Source of the DNA: Desertivirga brevis
GTDB taxonomy: Bacteria; Bacteroidota; Bacteroidia; Sphingobacteriales; Sphingobacteriaceae
Assembly (NCBI RefSeq): GCF_017355835.1
Contig: NZ_JAFEWF010000010.1
Span: 124,001-188,000, forward strand
Length of the DNA: 64,000 nt
Direction of reading: 5' to 3'
The position numbers and the translations under genes were made by a program. Numbering within the stretch: position 1 is the stretch's first letter; the number at the start of each line of letters is the position of its first letter. Positions 25,664-34,600 of this stretch are shown one piece after another. Under the pieces are notes generated by a model that did not search any database, had not been told where the DNA came from, and saw nothing but the letters and a program-made list of their open reading frames with translations.

Positions 25664-25855
25664 CTATCTGCGAGCTAGTTCATCACGAATGAGCGCACAT
25701 TGTTCATAATGCTCCATCTCCACTTTTTCTTCCAATAGCTCTTTCAATTCCATCGATGACTTGCTTGCATACTCGATTCTTGCAACTGTTAGATCGCTGA
25801 TTGCTTGAAAATGTCCGTCAGGTGAAAAAATGCCCCAGGTAGTTTGTTTATTCAT
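25664..25855 (-). CDS. Small UVR-motif-like protein, 63 aa
   Basis: The C-terminal 30 residues (LKELLEEKVEMEHYEQCALIRDELARR, key residues E..HYE.CA.IRDE) match the spacing of the UVR helical hairpin found in UvrB, UvrC, ClpC and McsA. The N-terminal half (TWGIFSPDGHFQAISDLTVARIEYASK) is unrelated. It is short and stands alone, so it may act as a small adaptor interacting with a UVR-motif partner; this is speculative. ATG start at 25855. Confidence 0.6.
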   Translation of the reverse strand: MNKQTTWGIFSPDGHFQAISDLTVARIEYASKSSMELKELLEEKVEMEHYEQCALIRDELARR

Positions 25856-25949
25856 GGTGATTGTTTTTTTAATATTATTACGGGTGGCAAATAAAGAAGG
25901 TTATAAAAGAGTTAGAAAAACGAACATTAAAAGATAAAAGGACAGCCAA

Positions 25950-25983
25950 AAAGAAAGCCGGCTATTTCGGGCCGGCTTTCTTT
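25950..25983 (-). terminator. Terminator of the 25995-26786 lipoprotein gene
   Basis: AAAGAAAGCCGGC (25950-25962) pairs perfectly with GCCGGCTTTCTTT (25971-25983); on the minus strand TTGGC follows the T-rich arm. It is a long, perfect stem and may work in both directions. Confidence 0.8.
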
Positions 25984-25994
25984 CACCATTTAAT

Positions 25995-26786
25995 TTATTG
26001 AACTATTTCTGAGAGCTTCGGTACATCACTACAATTCCCACTACCAAACTCCAAAAGGCGCTTATTTGCTCCTAAACGTTGAAAGAGAATTGTTCCGGAT
26101 CTTGGCCTGAACTTATCAGTGCAGGAATATTTTAATGAATGAGGAGTTTTAGTCTCTGCGCTTATTTTCGTGTTTGCAGGCACGTCGAAGACATCTAAAT
26201 CATAAGCAGCCTGATCTATTTCTATTATATCGTCAAGGTGATCGGCTGTATTTGCTCCCGCCTTTATGGTCGACCTTTTTTCTACACTAAAATTAATGTA
26301 AGCCCCGTTAGTTGATGTGAACTTGCCGTTTTGAACATTCAGAAGCAGGTAGTCAACCTGGTTGATGCTTTCCTTTCCGAAATTATAGTTGCCACTGATT
26401 GCAGTATTACCCACCACGTAATTAGACGGCGTTATAGAAATACTACCATTTGGGTAATACATAAGTGAGATCTTTCCCGAGCGAGAAGTATTATCGCTGC
26501 AAGTTGTATTAATATTAAAAGTGACATCTATTTGCTGCCCCCCCGCTACTTCCTGCTTCGTTATTGTTGCACAGGATAAAAAGCTACCGTTGTGATTAAT
26601 TGCAGGCACTTGCTTAGCAATAAATTCTATCTCATTTAATACTCCCTCCACTGTCAAAATATTTGTAGCAGCAAAGGTATCTTCCTGTAAAGCTTTTTGC
26701 TCGGGGGTTTGTTCGGGGAAGTTCTTCTTACAACCTAGAAAAACAAATGCAAATAAGCTTGCAATTAATATCCTGCGTGATCTCAT
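25995..26786 (-). CDS. Lipoprotein of unknown function, 263 aa
   Basis: A basic N-terminus MRSRR and hydrophobic core end in the lipobox FLGC, followed by KKN. The mature protein is rich in Ser, Thr and Asn with many alternating strands (QIDVTFNINTTCSDNTSRSGKI, SISITPSNYVVGN), as in cell-surface beta-sandwich lipoproteins. Four Cys occur after the lipidated one, which could form disulphides. No catalytic motif is seen. ATG start; monocistronic with its own terminator. Confidence 0.72.
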   Translation of the reverse strand: MRSRRILIASLFAFVFLGCKKNFPEQTPEQKALQEDTFAATNILTVEGVLNEIEFIAKQVPAINHNGSFLSCATITKQEVAGGQQIDVTFNINTTCSDNTSRSGKISLMYYPNGSISITPSNYVVGNTAISGNYNFGKESINQVDYLLLNVQNGKFTSTNGAYINFSVEKRSTIKAGANTADHLDDIIEIDQAAYDLDVFDVPANTKISAETKTPHSLKYSCTDKFRPRSGTILFQRLGANKRLLEFGSGNCSDVPKLSEIVQ

Positions 26787-26899
26787 CTCGTTTAATTTAA
26801 GATCAATACGAAAGCAGTAGAGAGTATGCTACAGACTGAGCATTTTTTCCACGACAGAAATTGGCACTGTCGAGAAATTTACGAATGTGACCAGCTTTT

Positions 26900-27077
26900 T
26901 ATACTAAAAAGAACTGAAAACCAGGCATTCTGCCTGAATATCTATAAATATTTATACATAGAACACCCCTATCATAGTGTACCAAGTACACTGGCAAGGT
27001 AATTGTGTAAACTGAAGCAAAAGGTTTATAATTGGTTAGTTTAAGGCTTTCATTCTCCCCGTTTGAAAGCCTTTTTT
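26900..27077 (+). other. Possible untranslated transcript ending in a terminator
   Basis: This gene-free stretch (26787-27159) ends, on the plus strand, in a strong terminator: AAGGCTTTC (27043-27051) pairs with GAAAGCCTT (27065-27073) and a T-run follows (27072-27077). No protein gene lies upstream on that strand for over 2 kb. A CAGGCA/TGCCTG hairpin lies near 26923, and the words GTAATTGTG and AAGGTTTA...GGTTAG before the terminator recall the RNA at 3359-3416. A small RNA is likely but its 5' end is unknown. Confidence 0.35.
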
Positions 27078-27159
27078 GCATCCGTTAAGTGACGAATACC
27101 ATCTGAGCTTCTTTAATCCAATTGCGCAAACTCCTGTTCAGAAACTTAACTTTGTAAGC

Positions 27160-27408
27160 TTAGGCTTCTTTATCGAGATTTATCTCAAAGGTATCTTCTC
27201 CACTAACAACACGTACTGTTATTGACTGATCCCTCGGTTCAAGAGTTTGTGAAATTCTGATCAAGTGCTCATTCACCTTCGAACAAATCACCTCAAAAGA
27301 TTTATTACTTTCAGGAACCTCTATTATAATAACTCCCTCCCTGTAATCCACCTCGTAATCCCCAAATCCCAGAACTATCTCGTTATAGTATTGATAGGTA
27401 ATATTCAT
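27160..27408 (-). CDS. Small hypothetical protein, 82 aa
   Basis: A TATTTTTG -7 box (plus-strand 27427-27434) ends 19 bp before the ATG at 27408, so that ATG is chosen and not the TTG at 27429, which would lie inside the promoter. The protein is soluble, mostly beta-strand in pattern (YEVDYREGVIIIEVPESNKSF, SITVRVVSGEDTFEI) and has no recognised family. Confidence 0.5.
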   Translation of the reverse strand: MNITYQYYNEIVLGFGDYEVDYREGVIIIEVPESNKSFEVICSKVNEHLIRISQTLEPRDQSITVRVVSGEDTFEINLDKEA

Positions 27409-27548
27409 ATTTCTATATCTTAATGGCAAAAATAGCTGGAATAATAGGCTCTTTTACCCAGAACCAGCATTTTGAAGTACTTAATACATCAGTTTTCACA
27501 TTTCTATACAGCTCTTTTGTACTTTTTTTTATACAGATTCCTATAGTG

Positions 27549-27580
27549 AAAGGCTAAAACACGCATTGCGGAGCCTTTTT
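27549..27580 (+). terminator. Terminator-like hairpin upstream of the 27631 ORF
   Basis: AAAGGCT (27549-27555) pairs with AGCCTTT (27572-27578), ending in five T. There is no annotated plus-strand gene before it, so it may end a small RNA or be a leader terminator of the following ORF. Confidence 0.45.
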
Positions 27581-27630
27581 GCTTGTTGGCACATTATTGG
27601 CAATATACCTGACATCAACTTAAGAACATC

Positions 27631-27771
27631 ATGAAAGAATCAACTACTACCACAAAAAATACTGCTGAAAGATTAATTGATTTAGAATTACTAGCACTTC
27701 TAAAATCAGACCTGAGAAACTTCAAACGTAAAAAAGAAGAAGCTCAACAACGTCCGCTTCAAGCCGCATAA
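27631..27771 (+). CDS. Small ORF, 46 aa, between two terminators
   Basis: ATG at 27631 opens 46 codons with four consecutive Thr, a Leu-rich amphipathic helix (ERLIDLELLALLKSDLRNF) and a Lys/Gln-rich tail. It is followed after 37 bp by a strong terminator and preceded by another, so it is a compact transcription unit. Between its stop and the terminator is the word ACATCTACCTAT, complementary to the linker of the small RNAs at 503 and 34901. No homologue is recognised. Confidence 0.45.
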   Translation: MKESTTTTKNTAERLIDLELLALLKSDLRNFKRKKEEAQQRPLQAA

Positions 27772-27808
27772 ACACATAAATCAAACATCTACCTATAAAA
27801 CAACCCCG

Positions 27809-27834
27809 AAGAGTTCATATTGGACTCTTTTTTT
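27809..27834 (+). terminator. Terminator of the 27631 small ORF
   Basis: AAGAGTTC pairs with GGACTCTT (one G-U pair) around a five-base loop, followed by seven T. Confidence 0.75.
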
Positions 27835-27951
27835 GTGATCGTATATTTTTGATAAGATGCAAAGAACTTTCATGCGAATTCATCCCATCGAATGTTGCTT
27901 TGCGCGCAAAGTTTCCGTTTTAAATAGAGTCCCCAAGCCGTATAATAAAAA

Positions 27952-27977
27952 AGATCCGGAGGAAAATCGCCGGACCT
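27952..27977 (-). terminator. Terminator of the RND efflux operon
   Basis: On the minus strand AGGTCCGG pairs with CCGGATCT (one G-U pair) and a run of six T follows. It lies 28 bp after the stop of the TolC-like gene. Confidence 0.75.
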
Positions 27978-28005
27978 TTCTGACTATGTGTTTAAAATAA
28001 AAGCA

Positions 28006-29394
28006 TTATCTCCAGCCGCCTCCCAGGGCTCGGTATAATCTCACAACCGACTGGTATTGTTGCAAACGATCATTCACCCGGTTAAGTTGCGCGCTCAAAT
28101 AACTCTGCTGGGCATTGATCACCTCAACATAGTTTGCGGAACCATAGCGAAGAAGCGCTTCCGTGTATTCAATTGATTTCTGCAGAGCCTCAATCTGTTT
28201 TTGGCGACTAACTGTTTTATCAGCCGCGTTTTGATAAAGTGCAAGGGCATCCGAAACTTCCTGGCCTGCTGTCAACAACGAGCGTTGAAAACCAAGCAAG
28301 GCTTCCTGCTCCTGAGCTCTGGCAACCTCTAGTCTCGTTTTGTTAGCTCTTCTGTTAAAGATAGGTTGTGTTAGGCCACCAATCAGACTGCCGAAGACCG
28401 AGCCCGGACTAAAGAAATTTTGTAGTTCCACATTTGACAAGCCACCTGATGCTGTGATCGTTAATGTTGGATAAAAGAAAGCCCTCGCAACGTTTACGTT
28501 CTCAAAATAGTAACGATAGTTAAACTCTGCTTGCTGCACATCTGGTCTGTTGCTTAATAGTTGAGTCGGAACCCCAACTGGAAGAGTAGCTTGCAAAGTT
28601 TGCTCATTCAAATTACTTCTGGGAATTGGGCCGGGAGACCTTCCAAGGAGAACGCTCAATGCATTTTCATTTTCTCTGATACGCTGTTTCAAGTCGGGGA
28701 TTGTAACTTCCGCAGCGTAACGGCTCGCTTCACTTTGCACTACTGCAGCACCAGTTACCCGGGCTGCATCTTTTAGCTGGCGCATCGTTTCTACTATTTT
28801 CACCCAGTTTTGAACTGTTTCCTCAGTTATTGCCAATTGCTGGTCGAGGGCCAGAAGAGTATAATAATAATTGGCGATGTTTGCTACCAGGCCTGTCTGA
28901 ACAGCTCTGGCACCTGCTTCACTTTGAAGCAGACTAGCGTAGCTTGCCCTTCTCGAACTCCTTAATTTACCCCAAATGTCTGCTTCCCAGTTTGAGCTTA
29001 AGCCAACCTGGTAAATCCGGTTATTATTAATAAACTGCCCTCCCTGGGCGTCCGATAGCTTATTTAAGGTAGCTTGAGCAGTTCCATTAAGGGCAGGAAA
29101 TAAGGCAGCCCGGCTTTGCAGATAGTAAGCTTCAGCTTGTTGTACCCTCGTAGCTGCGACTTTAAGATCTAAATTTTGAGCTATTCCCTCTTCTATTAAT
29201 TTCTGAAGGTACGCATCTCCAAAAATCTGACTCCAGGGCATCTTAGCAATGGTTGTTGTATCAGTACTTGTTACTTCGCGATAAAGTCCGTCGAATCTAG
29301 CTTCTGGACCTTTATATTTCTGAATTCCGCAGGAAGCGATTGTCAACATTATCGTTGCTATCAGCGCCACCTGTATCCTTTGTTTTAATATCAT
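28006..29394 (-). CDS. Outer-membrane efflux lipoprotein, TolC/OprM (NodT) family, 462 aa
   Basis: A lipobox TIASC ends the signal sequence. The two structural repeats of the OEP fold are visible: residues about 75-260 (DLKVAATRVQQAEAYYLQSRAALFPAL) and about 270-455 (VPTQLLSNRPDVQQAEFNYR), with the family signature LLSNRPDV. The protein forms the trimeric outer-membrane channel of a tripartite pump. It is the last gene of a four-gene operon with RND permease, adaptor and MarR regulator. Confidence 0.93.
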   Translation of the reverse strand: MILKQRIQVALIATIMLTIASCGIQKYKGPEARFDGLYREVTSTDTTTIAKMPWSQIFGDAYLQKLIEEGIAQNLDLKVAATRVQQAEAYYLQSRAALFPALNGTAQATLNKLSDAQGGQFINNNRIYQVGLSSNWEADIWGKLRSSRRASYASLLQSEAGARAVQTGLVANIANYYYTLLALDQQLAITEETVQNWVKIVETMRQLKDAARVTGAAVVQSEASRYAAEVTIPDLKQRIRENENALSVLLGRSPGPIPRSNLNEQTLQATLPVGVPTQLLSNRPDVQQAEFNYRYYFENVNVARAFFYPTLTITASGGLSNVELQNFFSPGSVFGSLIGGLTQPIFNRRANKTRLEVARAQEQEALLGFQRSLLTAGQEVSDALALYQNAADKTVSRQKQIEALQKSIEYTEALLRYGSANYVEVINAQQSYLSAQLNRVNDRLQQYQSVVRLYRALGGGWR

Positions 29395-29455
29395 GATATC
29401 TTTCTATAGTTCAGCTGCCCCAACTACTGCACGAGTTAGGCAGTACAAACTCTAA

Positions 29456-32400
29456 TTAATTTGCCACAATAGCTTTCTGGTTGTTGTCCTCTGAAGGTGT
29501 ATCCGGAGCCCCGGAAATTTTCTCCTGCAGCCCTTGGAATATTATAAACAGCACCGGAATTACAAATACTCCGAATATTGTTCCTATAAGCATTCCACCT
29601 ACAGCTCCTGTCCCAATTGATTTATTACCCACTGCACCGGCGCCTGATGATAACATTAACGGAACCAGACCGAGGATGAAAGCGAAAGATGTCATAAGGA
29701 TTGGACGTAAACGGGCCTGGGCTCCTTCCATAGCAGCCTGTGCAATCGGCATTCCCTGACGTCTCCTTTCAAGAGCAAACTCAACGATCAGAATGGCATT
29801 CTTCGCTAATAATCCCACCAGCATGATCAGTGTGATCTGCATGTAAATATTGTTCGTTACGCCAAATATCTTTGCGAAGACAAATGCTCCGGCAAGACCA
29901 ATTGGAAGAGAAAGCAAAACTGCAAACGGCAGGATATAACTTTCGTACTGCGCACTCAGAAGAAAGAACACGAATACTAAGACCAGCAAGAAGATAAATA
30001 CGGTTTGCCCGCCTGCTGTCAATTCCTCACGGGTAATCCCTGAATATTCGTAACCATAACCAGAAGGCAAGGTTTCGGCGGCAACTTCCTGAATTGCTTT
30101 AATAGCGTCTCCAGAACTGAAACCGGGTTTTGGTGTACCGGTTACAGCCATTGAGGTGAATAAGTTGAAGCGAGTGATAGCCTGCGGACCATATACTTTT
30201 TGAAGCGTTATAAACTCACTTACCGGCGCCATCGCCCCTGTTTTTGTACGCACAAAAATACTACTGAGACCTTCCGGGTTAGCTCTGAATTCGGCTTCTG
30301 CCTGGTACATTACCCGGTACTGCTTTCCGAACTGATTGAAGTTGGAAGCGTAAACCCCTCCGTAGTATCCCTGCATAGTATTTAAAACATCATTCACGGT
30401 TAATCCAGCGTCTTTAACCCTGGCTACATTCACATCTATTTGATATTGTGGGAAGTTAGGGTTAAAAGGAGTGGCTGCATACTGGATCTCAGGTCGTGCA
30501 TTAAGTGCTGCAAAGAAATCCTGACTTACCTTATAAAACTTGGCAATATCGCCACCGCTTTTATCCTGAAGCTGGAATTCAAAACCGCCCGAAGTACCAA
30601 ATCCCTGAATGGTAGGCTGAGGAAAGAAAATAACTTTAGCATCACGTATGCCTCCTGTTCTTGCAAACATCTGACCTATGATGGCTTGCACATCCTGACC
30701 TTTGCCTGTCCGTTGCGCCCATGGCTTCAATCGCATAATTACCATCCCGTAGTTACTTCCAGTACCACTTATTATACTTCTACCAGTAATACGAAGTATG
30801 TGTTCCACTTCAGGGACTTTGCTCGCAATTGCAGCGATTTCCCGGGTAACTTCATCTGTTCTTTCACGCGAAGATCCCGGAGCAAGGCTGATATCTGACA
30901 TTACTACACCCATATCCTCGTTAGGTACGAATGCTTTAGGAGTTGTTGCTGTTAAAATATAGTACAAACCTGCAAACAAAGCAATACCGCCAATAGCTGC
31001 CCATGGACGACGTGTTAAGAAGTTTAATGAATGACGATATTTACGAGTAGTTGTATCAAACGCTGTATTGAAAGCAGTATAAAACCGCTGTAAAAAGCCC
31101 GTTTTATGCTCTCCTTCCTGGTGGGGCTTTAACAAGATTGCACATAAGGCAGGACTTAAGGTCAAGGCATTTACAGCAGAAAGAATAATTGAAATAGCAA
31201 GGGTTAACCCAAACTGCTTATAGAATACTCCTGCCGATCCAGAGATAAAGGAAACGGGAACGAACACTGCCGCCATTACTAGTGTAATGGAAATGATCGC
31301 TCCAGAAATTTCGTCCATGGCCTCTATTGTTGCTACCCGGGCCGAAGTATAGCCATGATCGAGTTTTGCGTGTACAGCTTCCACAACCACGATGGCATCG
31401 TCCACTACAATACCAATTGCAAGAACGAGCGCGAATAGCGTTAATAAATTGATGGTAAATCCGAATAATTGCAGGAAAAAGAAAGTACCTATAATAGCTA
31501 CCGGGACTGCAATCGCTGGAATTAAGGTGGAACGGAAATCTTGAAGGAAAACAAACACAACAATAAACACAAGGATAAAGGCTTCGATAAGAGTGTGAAT
31601 TACCTTTTCAATCGAGGCATCCAGGAAGTCATTCACATTGACAACGGTTACATAATTTACTCCCTTCGGGAAGGAAGATCTGGACTGTTCCAGAACGGTA
31701 AGAGTTCCCTCTATAACCTCTTTTGCATTAGAACCAGCTGTTTGAGCGATTGCCACACCAATTCCCTGCTTCTCATCAACTTTTGTTGTACTTGAATATC
31801 CCTGCGCGCCAAGTTCGATGCGGGCTACATCTTTCAGGCGAAGAACTTGTCCACTCCCTGCAGATCGTAAAATAATATTTCCAAACTCTTCCGTGTTTTT
31901 CAAACGGCCCTTATACTTCAGCACGTATTGAAACGCCTGCTTCCCTTCCTCTCCAAATTGACCGGGCGCTGCTTCAATATTTTGCTCTGCTAAGGCACTA
32001 CTTACATCTGATGGTACCAAGCCATAACTTGCCATAATATCTGGCTTTAGCCAGATACGCATGGAATACTCCATAGTACCAAAAACAGTTGCATCCCCAA
32101 CTCCCGGAATACGTTTGATCTGGGGGATAAGGTTAATGCTGGCATAGTTCTGCAAGAACTTCTGATCGTAAGCAGGATTATCACTATATAGCGTAAAAAT
32201 AACTAGGTTACTGCTTTGTCTTTTTGCCGTGATCACACCGGCCCTTGTAACTTCCTGAGGAAGCAAACTTGTAGCCCGGGCTACCCGGTTTTGAACGTTT
32301 ACCGCAGCAAGATCGGGATTAGTACCCAGCTTAAAGTTCACGGTAATGTTAGCTGTACCGTCATTCCCGGCTGAAGACGTCATGTAGGTCATGTCCTCTA

Positions 32401-32614
32401 CACCATTAATTTGTTCCTCTAACGGAATAACCACACTATTTAAAACGACATCGGCACTAGCTCCCTGGTACGAAGCGGTAACCTGAACGGTAGGGGGTGC
32501 AATATCCGGATATTGGGAAATGGGCAAAGAAACAAGGCCCAGTACCCCCAGGATTACTATGATGATAGATATTACGGTTGATAGAACCGGTCTCTCTATA
32601 AATTTTCTAAACAT
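29456..32614 (-). CDS. RND multidrug efflux permease, HAE1/AcrB family, 1052 aa
   Basis: The protein has the 12-helix RND architecture with two large periplasmic loops. Motifs include FIERPVLSTVISIIIVI at the N-terminus, GNDGTANITVNF in the first loop and the proton-relay pair in LAIGIVVDDAIVVVEAVH near residue 400. Length 1052 is typical of AcrB/MexB. It pumps amphiphilic compounds using the proton gradient, together with the adaptor upstream and the channel downstream. ATG at 32614. Substrates cannot be told. Confidence 0.95.
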   Translation of the reverse strand: MFRKFIERPVLSTVISIIIVILGVLGLVSLPISQYPDIAPPTVQVTASYQGASADVVLNSVVIPLEEQINGVEDMTYMTSSAGNDGTANITVNFKLGTNPDLAAVNVQNRVARATSLLPQEVTRAGVITAKRQSSNLVIFTLYSDNPAYDQKFLQNYASINLIPQIKRIPGVGDATVFGTMEYSMRIWLKPDIMASYGLVPSDVSSALAEQNIEAAPGQFGEEGKQAFQYVLKYKGRLKNTEEFGNIILRSAGSGQVLRLKDVARIELGAQGYSSTTKVDEKQGIGVAIAQTAGSNAKEVIEGTLTVLEQSRSSFPKGVNYVTVVNVNDFLDASIEKVIHTLIEAFILVFIVVFVFLQDFRSTLIPAIAVPVAIIGTFFFLQLFGFTINLLTLFALVLAIGIVVDDAIVVVEAVHAKLDHGYTSARVATIEAMDEISGAIISITLVMAAVFVPVSFISGSAGVFYKQFGLTLAISIILSAVNALTLSPALCAILLKPHQEGEHKTGFLQRFYTAFNTAFDTTTRKYRHSLNFLTRRPWAAIGGIALFAGLYYILTATTPKAFVPNEDMGVVMSDISLAPGSSRERTDEVTREIAAIASKVPEVEHILRITGRSIISGTGSNYGMVIMRLKPWAQRTGKGQDVQAIIGQMFARTGGIRDAKVIFFPQPTIQGFGTSGGFEFQLQDKSGGDIAKFYKVSQDFFAALNARPEIQYAATPFNPNFPQYQIDVNVARVKDAGLTVNDVLNTMQGYYGGVYASNFNQFGKQYRVMYQAEAEFRANPEGLSSIFVRTKTGAMAPVSEFITLQKVYGPQAITRFNLFTSMAVTGTPKPGFSSGDAIKAIQEVAAETLPSGYGYEYSGITREELTAGGQTVFIFLLVLVFVFFLLSAQYESYILPFAVLLSLPIGLAGAFVFAKIFGVTNNIYMQITLIMLVGLLAKNAILIVEFALERRRQGMPIAQAAMEGAQARLRPILMTSFAFILGLVPLMLSSGAGAVGNKSIGTGAVGGMLIGTIFGVFVIPVLFIIFQGLQEKISGAPDTPSEDNNQKAIVAN

Positions 32615-32683
32615 AAATTAATGTAATTGAAACATCTTTTGGAGGGAGCAAAAATCCCTGAACTATTTTCAGACAGAAAAAAA

Positions 32684-33877
32684 CTATCGCTGAACTTCTT
32701 CTTGTTTTAGTGCATTAAACACACTGTCGGCATTCACCACAACGGGTTTAATCTTTGCACCTTCACGAAGTCCGGCTATTCCTTCAATTACGATCTTGTC
32801 GCCTGCTTTTAATCCGCTTTGTACTACGTAGGAAAGGCCGGCAGCCGAAGGGTTTATATCAACAGGTGAAGATGTTACAGAATCAGCCCTAAGCACATAA
32901 ACAAATTTCTTCCCCTGTATCTCGTAAGTTGCTTTTTGAGGTACAAGAATAGCATTTGGGATAGTAACCGGAATACGAAGGGTTCCAGTACTACCGCTCC
33001 GTAACAAACCAAGAGGATTTGGGAAAGTAGCCCTGAAATTAGACGAACCTGTTTCTGTATTGATCAAGGCACTCGCTGCTTCTACTTTTCCCTTTTGCGG
33101 GTAGGGTGAACCATCAGGAAGAATTAACTCTACTGCCGGTAACTTAGCAAGTTTTGCCTGCAAAGTAGAACCTCCAGTTGACTTTGTAAAAAGTAAAACC
33201 TGCTTTTCGTTCATCGAAAAATAGGCATACATCTGCGTTACATTTGCCACCGTAGTCAATGGCTCGGGAATATTGCTACTTACCAGGGCACCCACTTTAT
33301 AGGGGATACGACCAATGACTCCGTTTGCAGGACTAGTTACTAAAGAATAGGAAAGGTTAGTCCTTGCATTTTTTAACTGGGCCTGTGCTGCTGAAAGTGA
33401 TGCCCGGGCCGACTGCAAATTTAACTGTGCGTTTTGAAGTTCGAAGTTGCTGATGATATCCCTTTCAACCAAAGGCTTGACCTGGGTAACCTTCAATTGT
33501 GCATTGCTAACGTTAGTGCGGGCGATCTGTACATTCGCCTGGGCAGTTCTAACCTGTTGTTCAAACAGATCTCCATTTATTCTGAACAGACGTTGTCCTT
33601 TTTTAACCATTGCCCCTTCATCTACGTAGATCTGTTCAATGTATCCATCAATTCTTGGTCTGATCTCAACTGTTTGCTGCCCTTCGATAGTTGCAGGAAA
33701 ATCGGTATGTAATTCTGCCACCTGCGGAGCTAACTCAATTATTTTATAATCTTTGACCTGATTGGGATCTCCTGCCCCGCCCGGTGCAGCACCTTTACTG
33801 TTTCCTCCTCCGCATGATGCCAGCAAAAGCGGTACGGAGATAAACATTGAGAAAATTAAGCGGTGTTTTTTGTTCAT
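32684..33877 (-). CDS. Periplasmic adaptor of RND pump, lipoprotein, 397 aa
   Basis: A lipobox LLASC is followed by a Gly-rich linker. The membrane-fusion layout is complete: beta-barrel/lipoyl region (TIEGQQTVEIRPRIDGYIEQIYVDEGAMVKKGQ, key residues RIDG.I and VKKGQ), the alpha-hairpin with Gln/Ala/Asn heptads (about residues 100-180), then SLVTSPANGVIGR and the membrane-proximal domain. It bridges the permease and the outer-membrane channel. It lies 17 bp downstream of marR and 69 bp upstream of the permease. Confidence 0.92.
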   Translation of the reverse strand: MNKKHRLIFSMFISVPLLLASCGGGNSKGAAPGGAGDPNQVKDYKIIELAPQVAELHTDFPATIEGQQTVEIRPRIDGYIEQIYVDEGAMVKKGQRLFRINGDLFEQQVRTAQANVQIARTNVSNAQLKVTQVKPLVERDIISNFELQNAQLNLQSARASLSAAQAQLKNARTNLSYSLVTSPANGVIGRIPYKVGALVSSNIPEPLTTVANVTQMYAYFSMNEKQVLLFTKSTGGSTLQAKLAKLPAVELILPDGSPYPQKGKVEAASALINTETGSSNFRATFPNPLGLLRSGSTGTLRIPVTIPNAILVPQKATYEIQGKKFVYVLRADSVTSSPVDINPSAAGLSYVVQSGLKAGDKIVIEGIAGLREGAKIKPVVVNADSVFNALKQEEVQR

Positions 33878-33894
33878 GATTGATGGTTGTGTGA

Positions 33895-34347
33895 TTATTT
33901 AGATGATTGTAATGCGTTTGCGTTTTGCTGTATCTGACGTAGAACTCTTATAGTAGTCTCGTAATCTTCATTACTGATATCTTCTGTAAGCGCTTTAAAA
34001 ACCCCTTCTTCTATCTCAAAAATCCTATCAAATAGCCGGTCGCACTGCTCTGTAGCACTGATGGTATTTTTCCTCCTGTCCCCGGCTACCTGACTTCTTT
34101 TTACCAACTCCTGCTTCTCGAGCACGTCTATTGTTCTTAGTACAGCCGACTTATCCTTACAGGTATGATTTGCCATATCTTGCTGTGTTACATCCCCCTC
34201 CATACTTCTTAACCCATGAAGAAATATATATTGCTCTATGGTAATGGGAATATCATGTTTGACAAAGGCATTACCTAATACTTTAAGGATCAGTCGCCTG
34301 GTAGTGCCTATTACATATCCAATTGATGGACTAGTTCTGTTGCTCAT
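33895..34347 (-). CDS. MarR-family transcriptional regulator, 150 aa
   Basis: The ATG at 34347 (MSNRTSPSIGYVIG) is chosen over a TTG at 34371, since the palindromic operator and -7 box overlap the longer form. The winged-helix motifs are visible: GDVTQQDMANHTCKDKSAVLRTIDVLEKQELVKRSQVAGDRRKN, with the wing Asp-Arg-Arg. MarR proteins repress efflux operons and release DNA on ligand binding. It is the first gene of the pump operon, so autoregulation of the whole operon is likely. Confidence 0.88.
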   Translation of the reverse strand: MSNRTSPSIGYVIGTTRRLILKVLGNAFVKHDIPITIEQYIFLHGLRSMEGDVTQQDMANHTCKDKSAVLRTIDVLEKQELVKRSQVAGDRRKNTISATEQCDRLFDRIFEIEEGVFKALTEDISNEDYETTIRVLRQIQQNANALQSSK

Positions 34348-34354
34348 TTCAATA

Positions 34355-34369
34355 GTTGATAATGTCAAC
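34355..34369. promoter_or_regulatory. MarR operator-like palindrome
   Basis: GTTGA-TAATG-TCAAC is a perfect inverted repeat with a five-base centre immediately downstream of the -7 box, where transcription should start. A related but imperfect site, GTTGATAAAATGTCAG, lies at 34389-34404. Both are sized for a MarR dimer. Confidence 0.6.
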
Positions 34370-34376
34370 AAATATA
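34369..34376 (-). promoter_or_regulatory. -7 box of the efflux operon promoter
   Basis: On the minus strand TATATTTG matches TAnnTTTG exactly. No clear TTG at -33 is present; the second operator-like site occupies that region, so MarR binding could block both ends of the promoter. Confidence 0.5.
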
Positions 34377-34600
34377 AAGAGATTGAATGTTGATAAAATG
34401 TCAGAATAGAAAATTCACAAAAAGTTGCTTAAGAACGTTGAGGTAGGCAAAAGGAGAAAATATAGTAATTGGGCAACAAATTGTATTTTTTCTTACTCTG
34501 CTGACATAGGATTGTCACCACTAGCCGTCATTTTTGAAAAAATTTTAAAATAATAAGCAACAATCGCTGCCCTTAATCATCTAAATAAATATCACTAGAA

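Noticed and set aside
29655..29680. GAGGATGAAAGC match to the family 2 RNA core
   Set aside because: It lies within the RND permease coding sequence and lacks the flanking pairings.
28018..34371. TTG at 34371 as marR start
   Set aside because: It would place the start inside the promoter and operator; the ATG at 34347 gives the usual MarR N-terminus.
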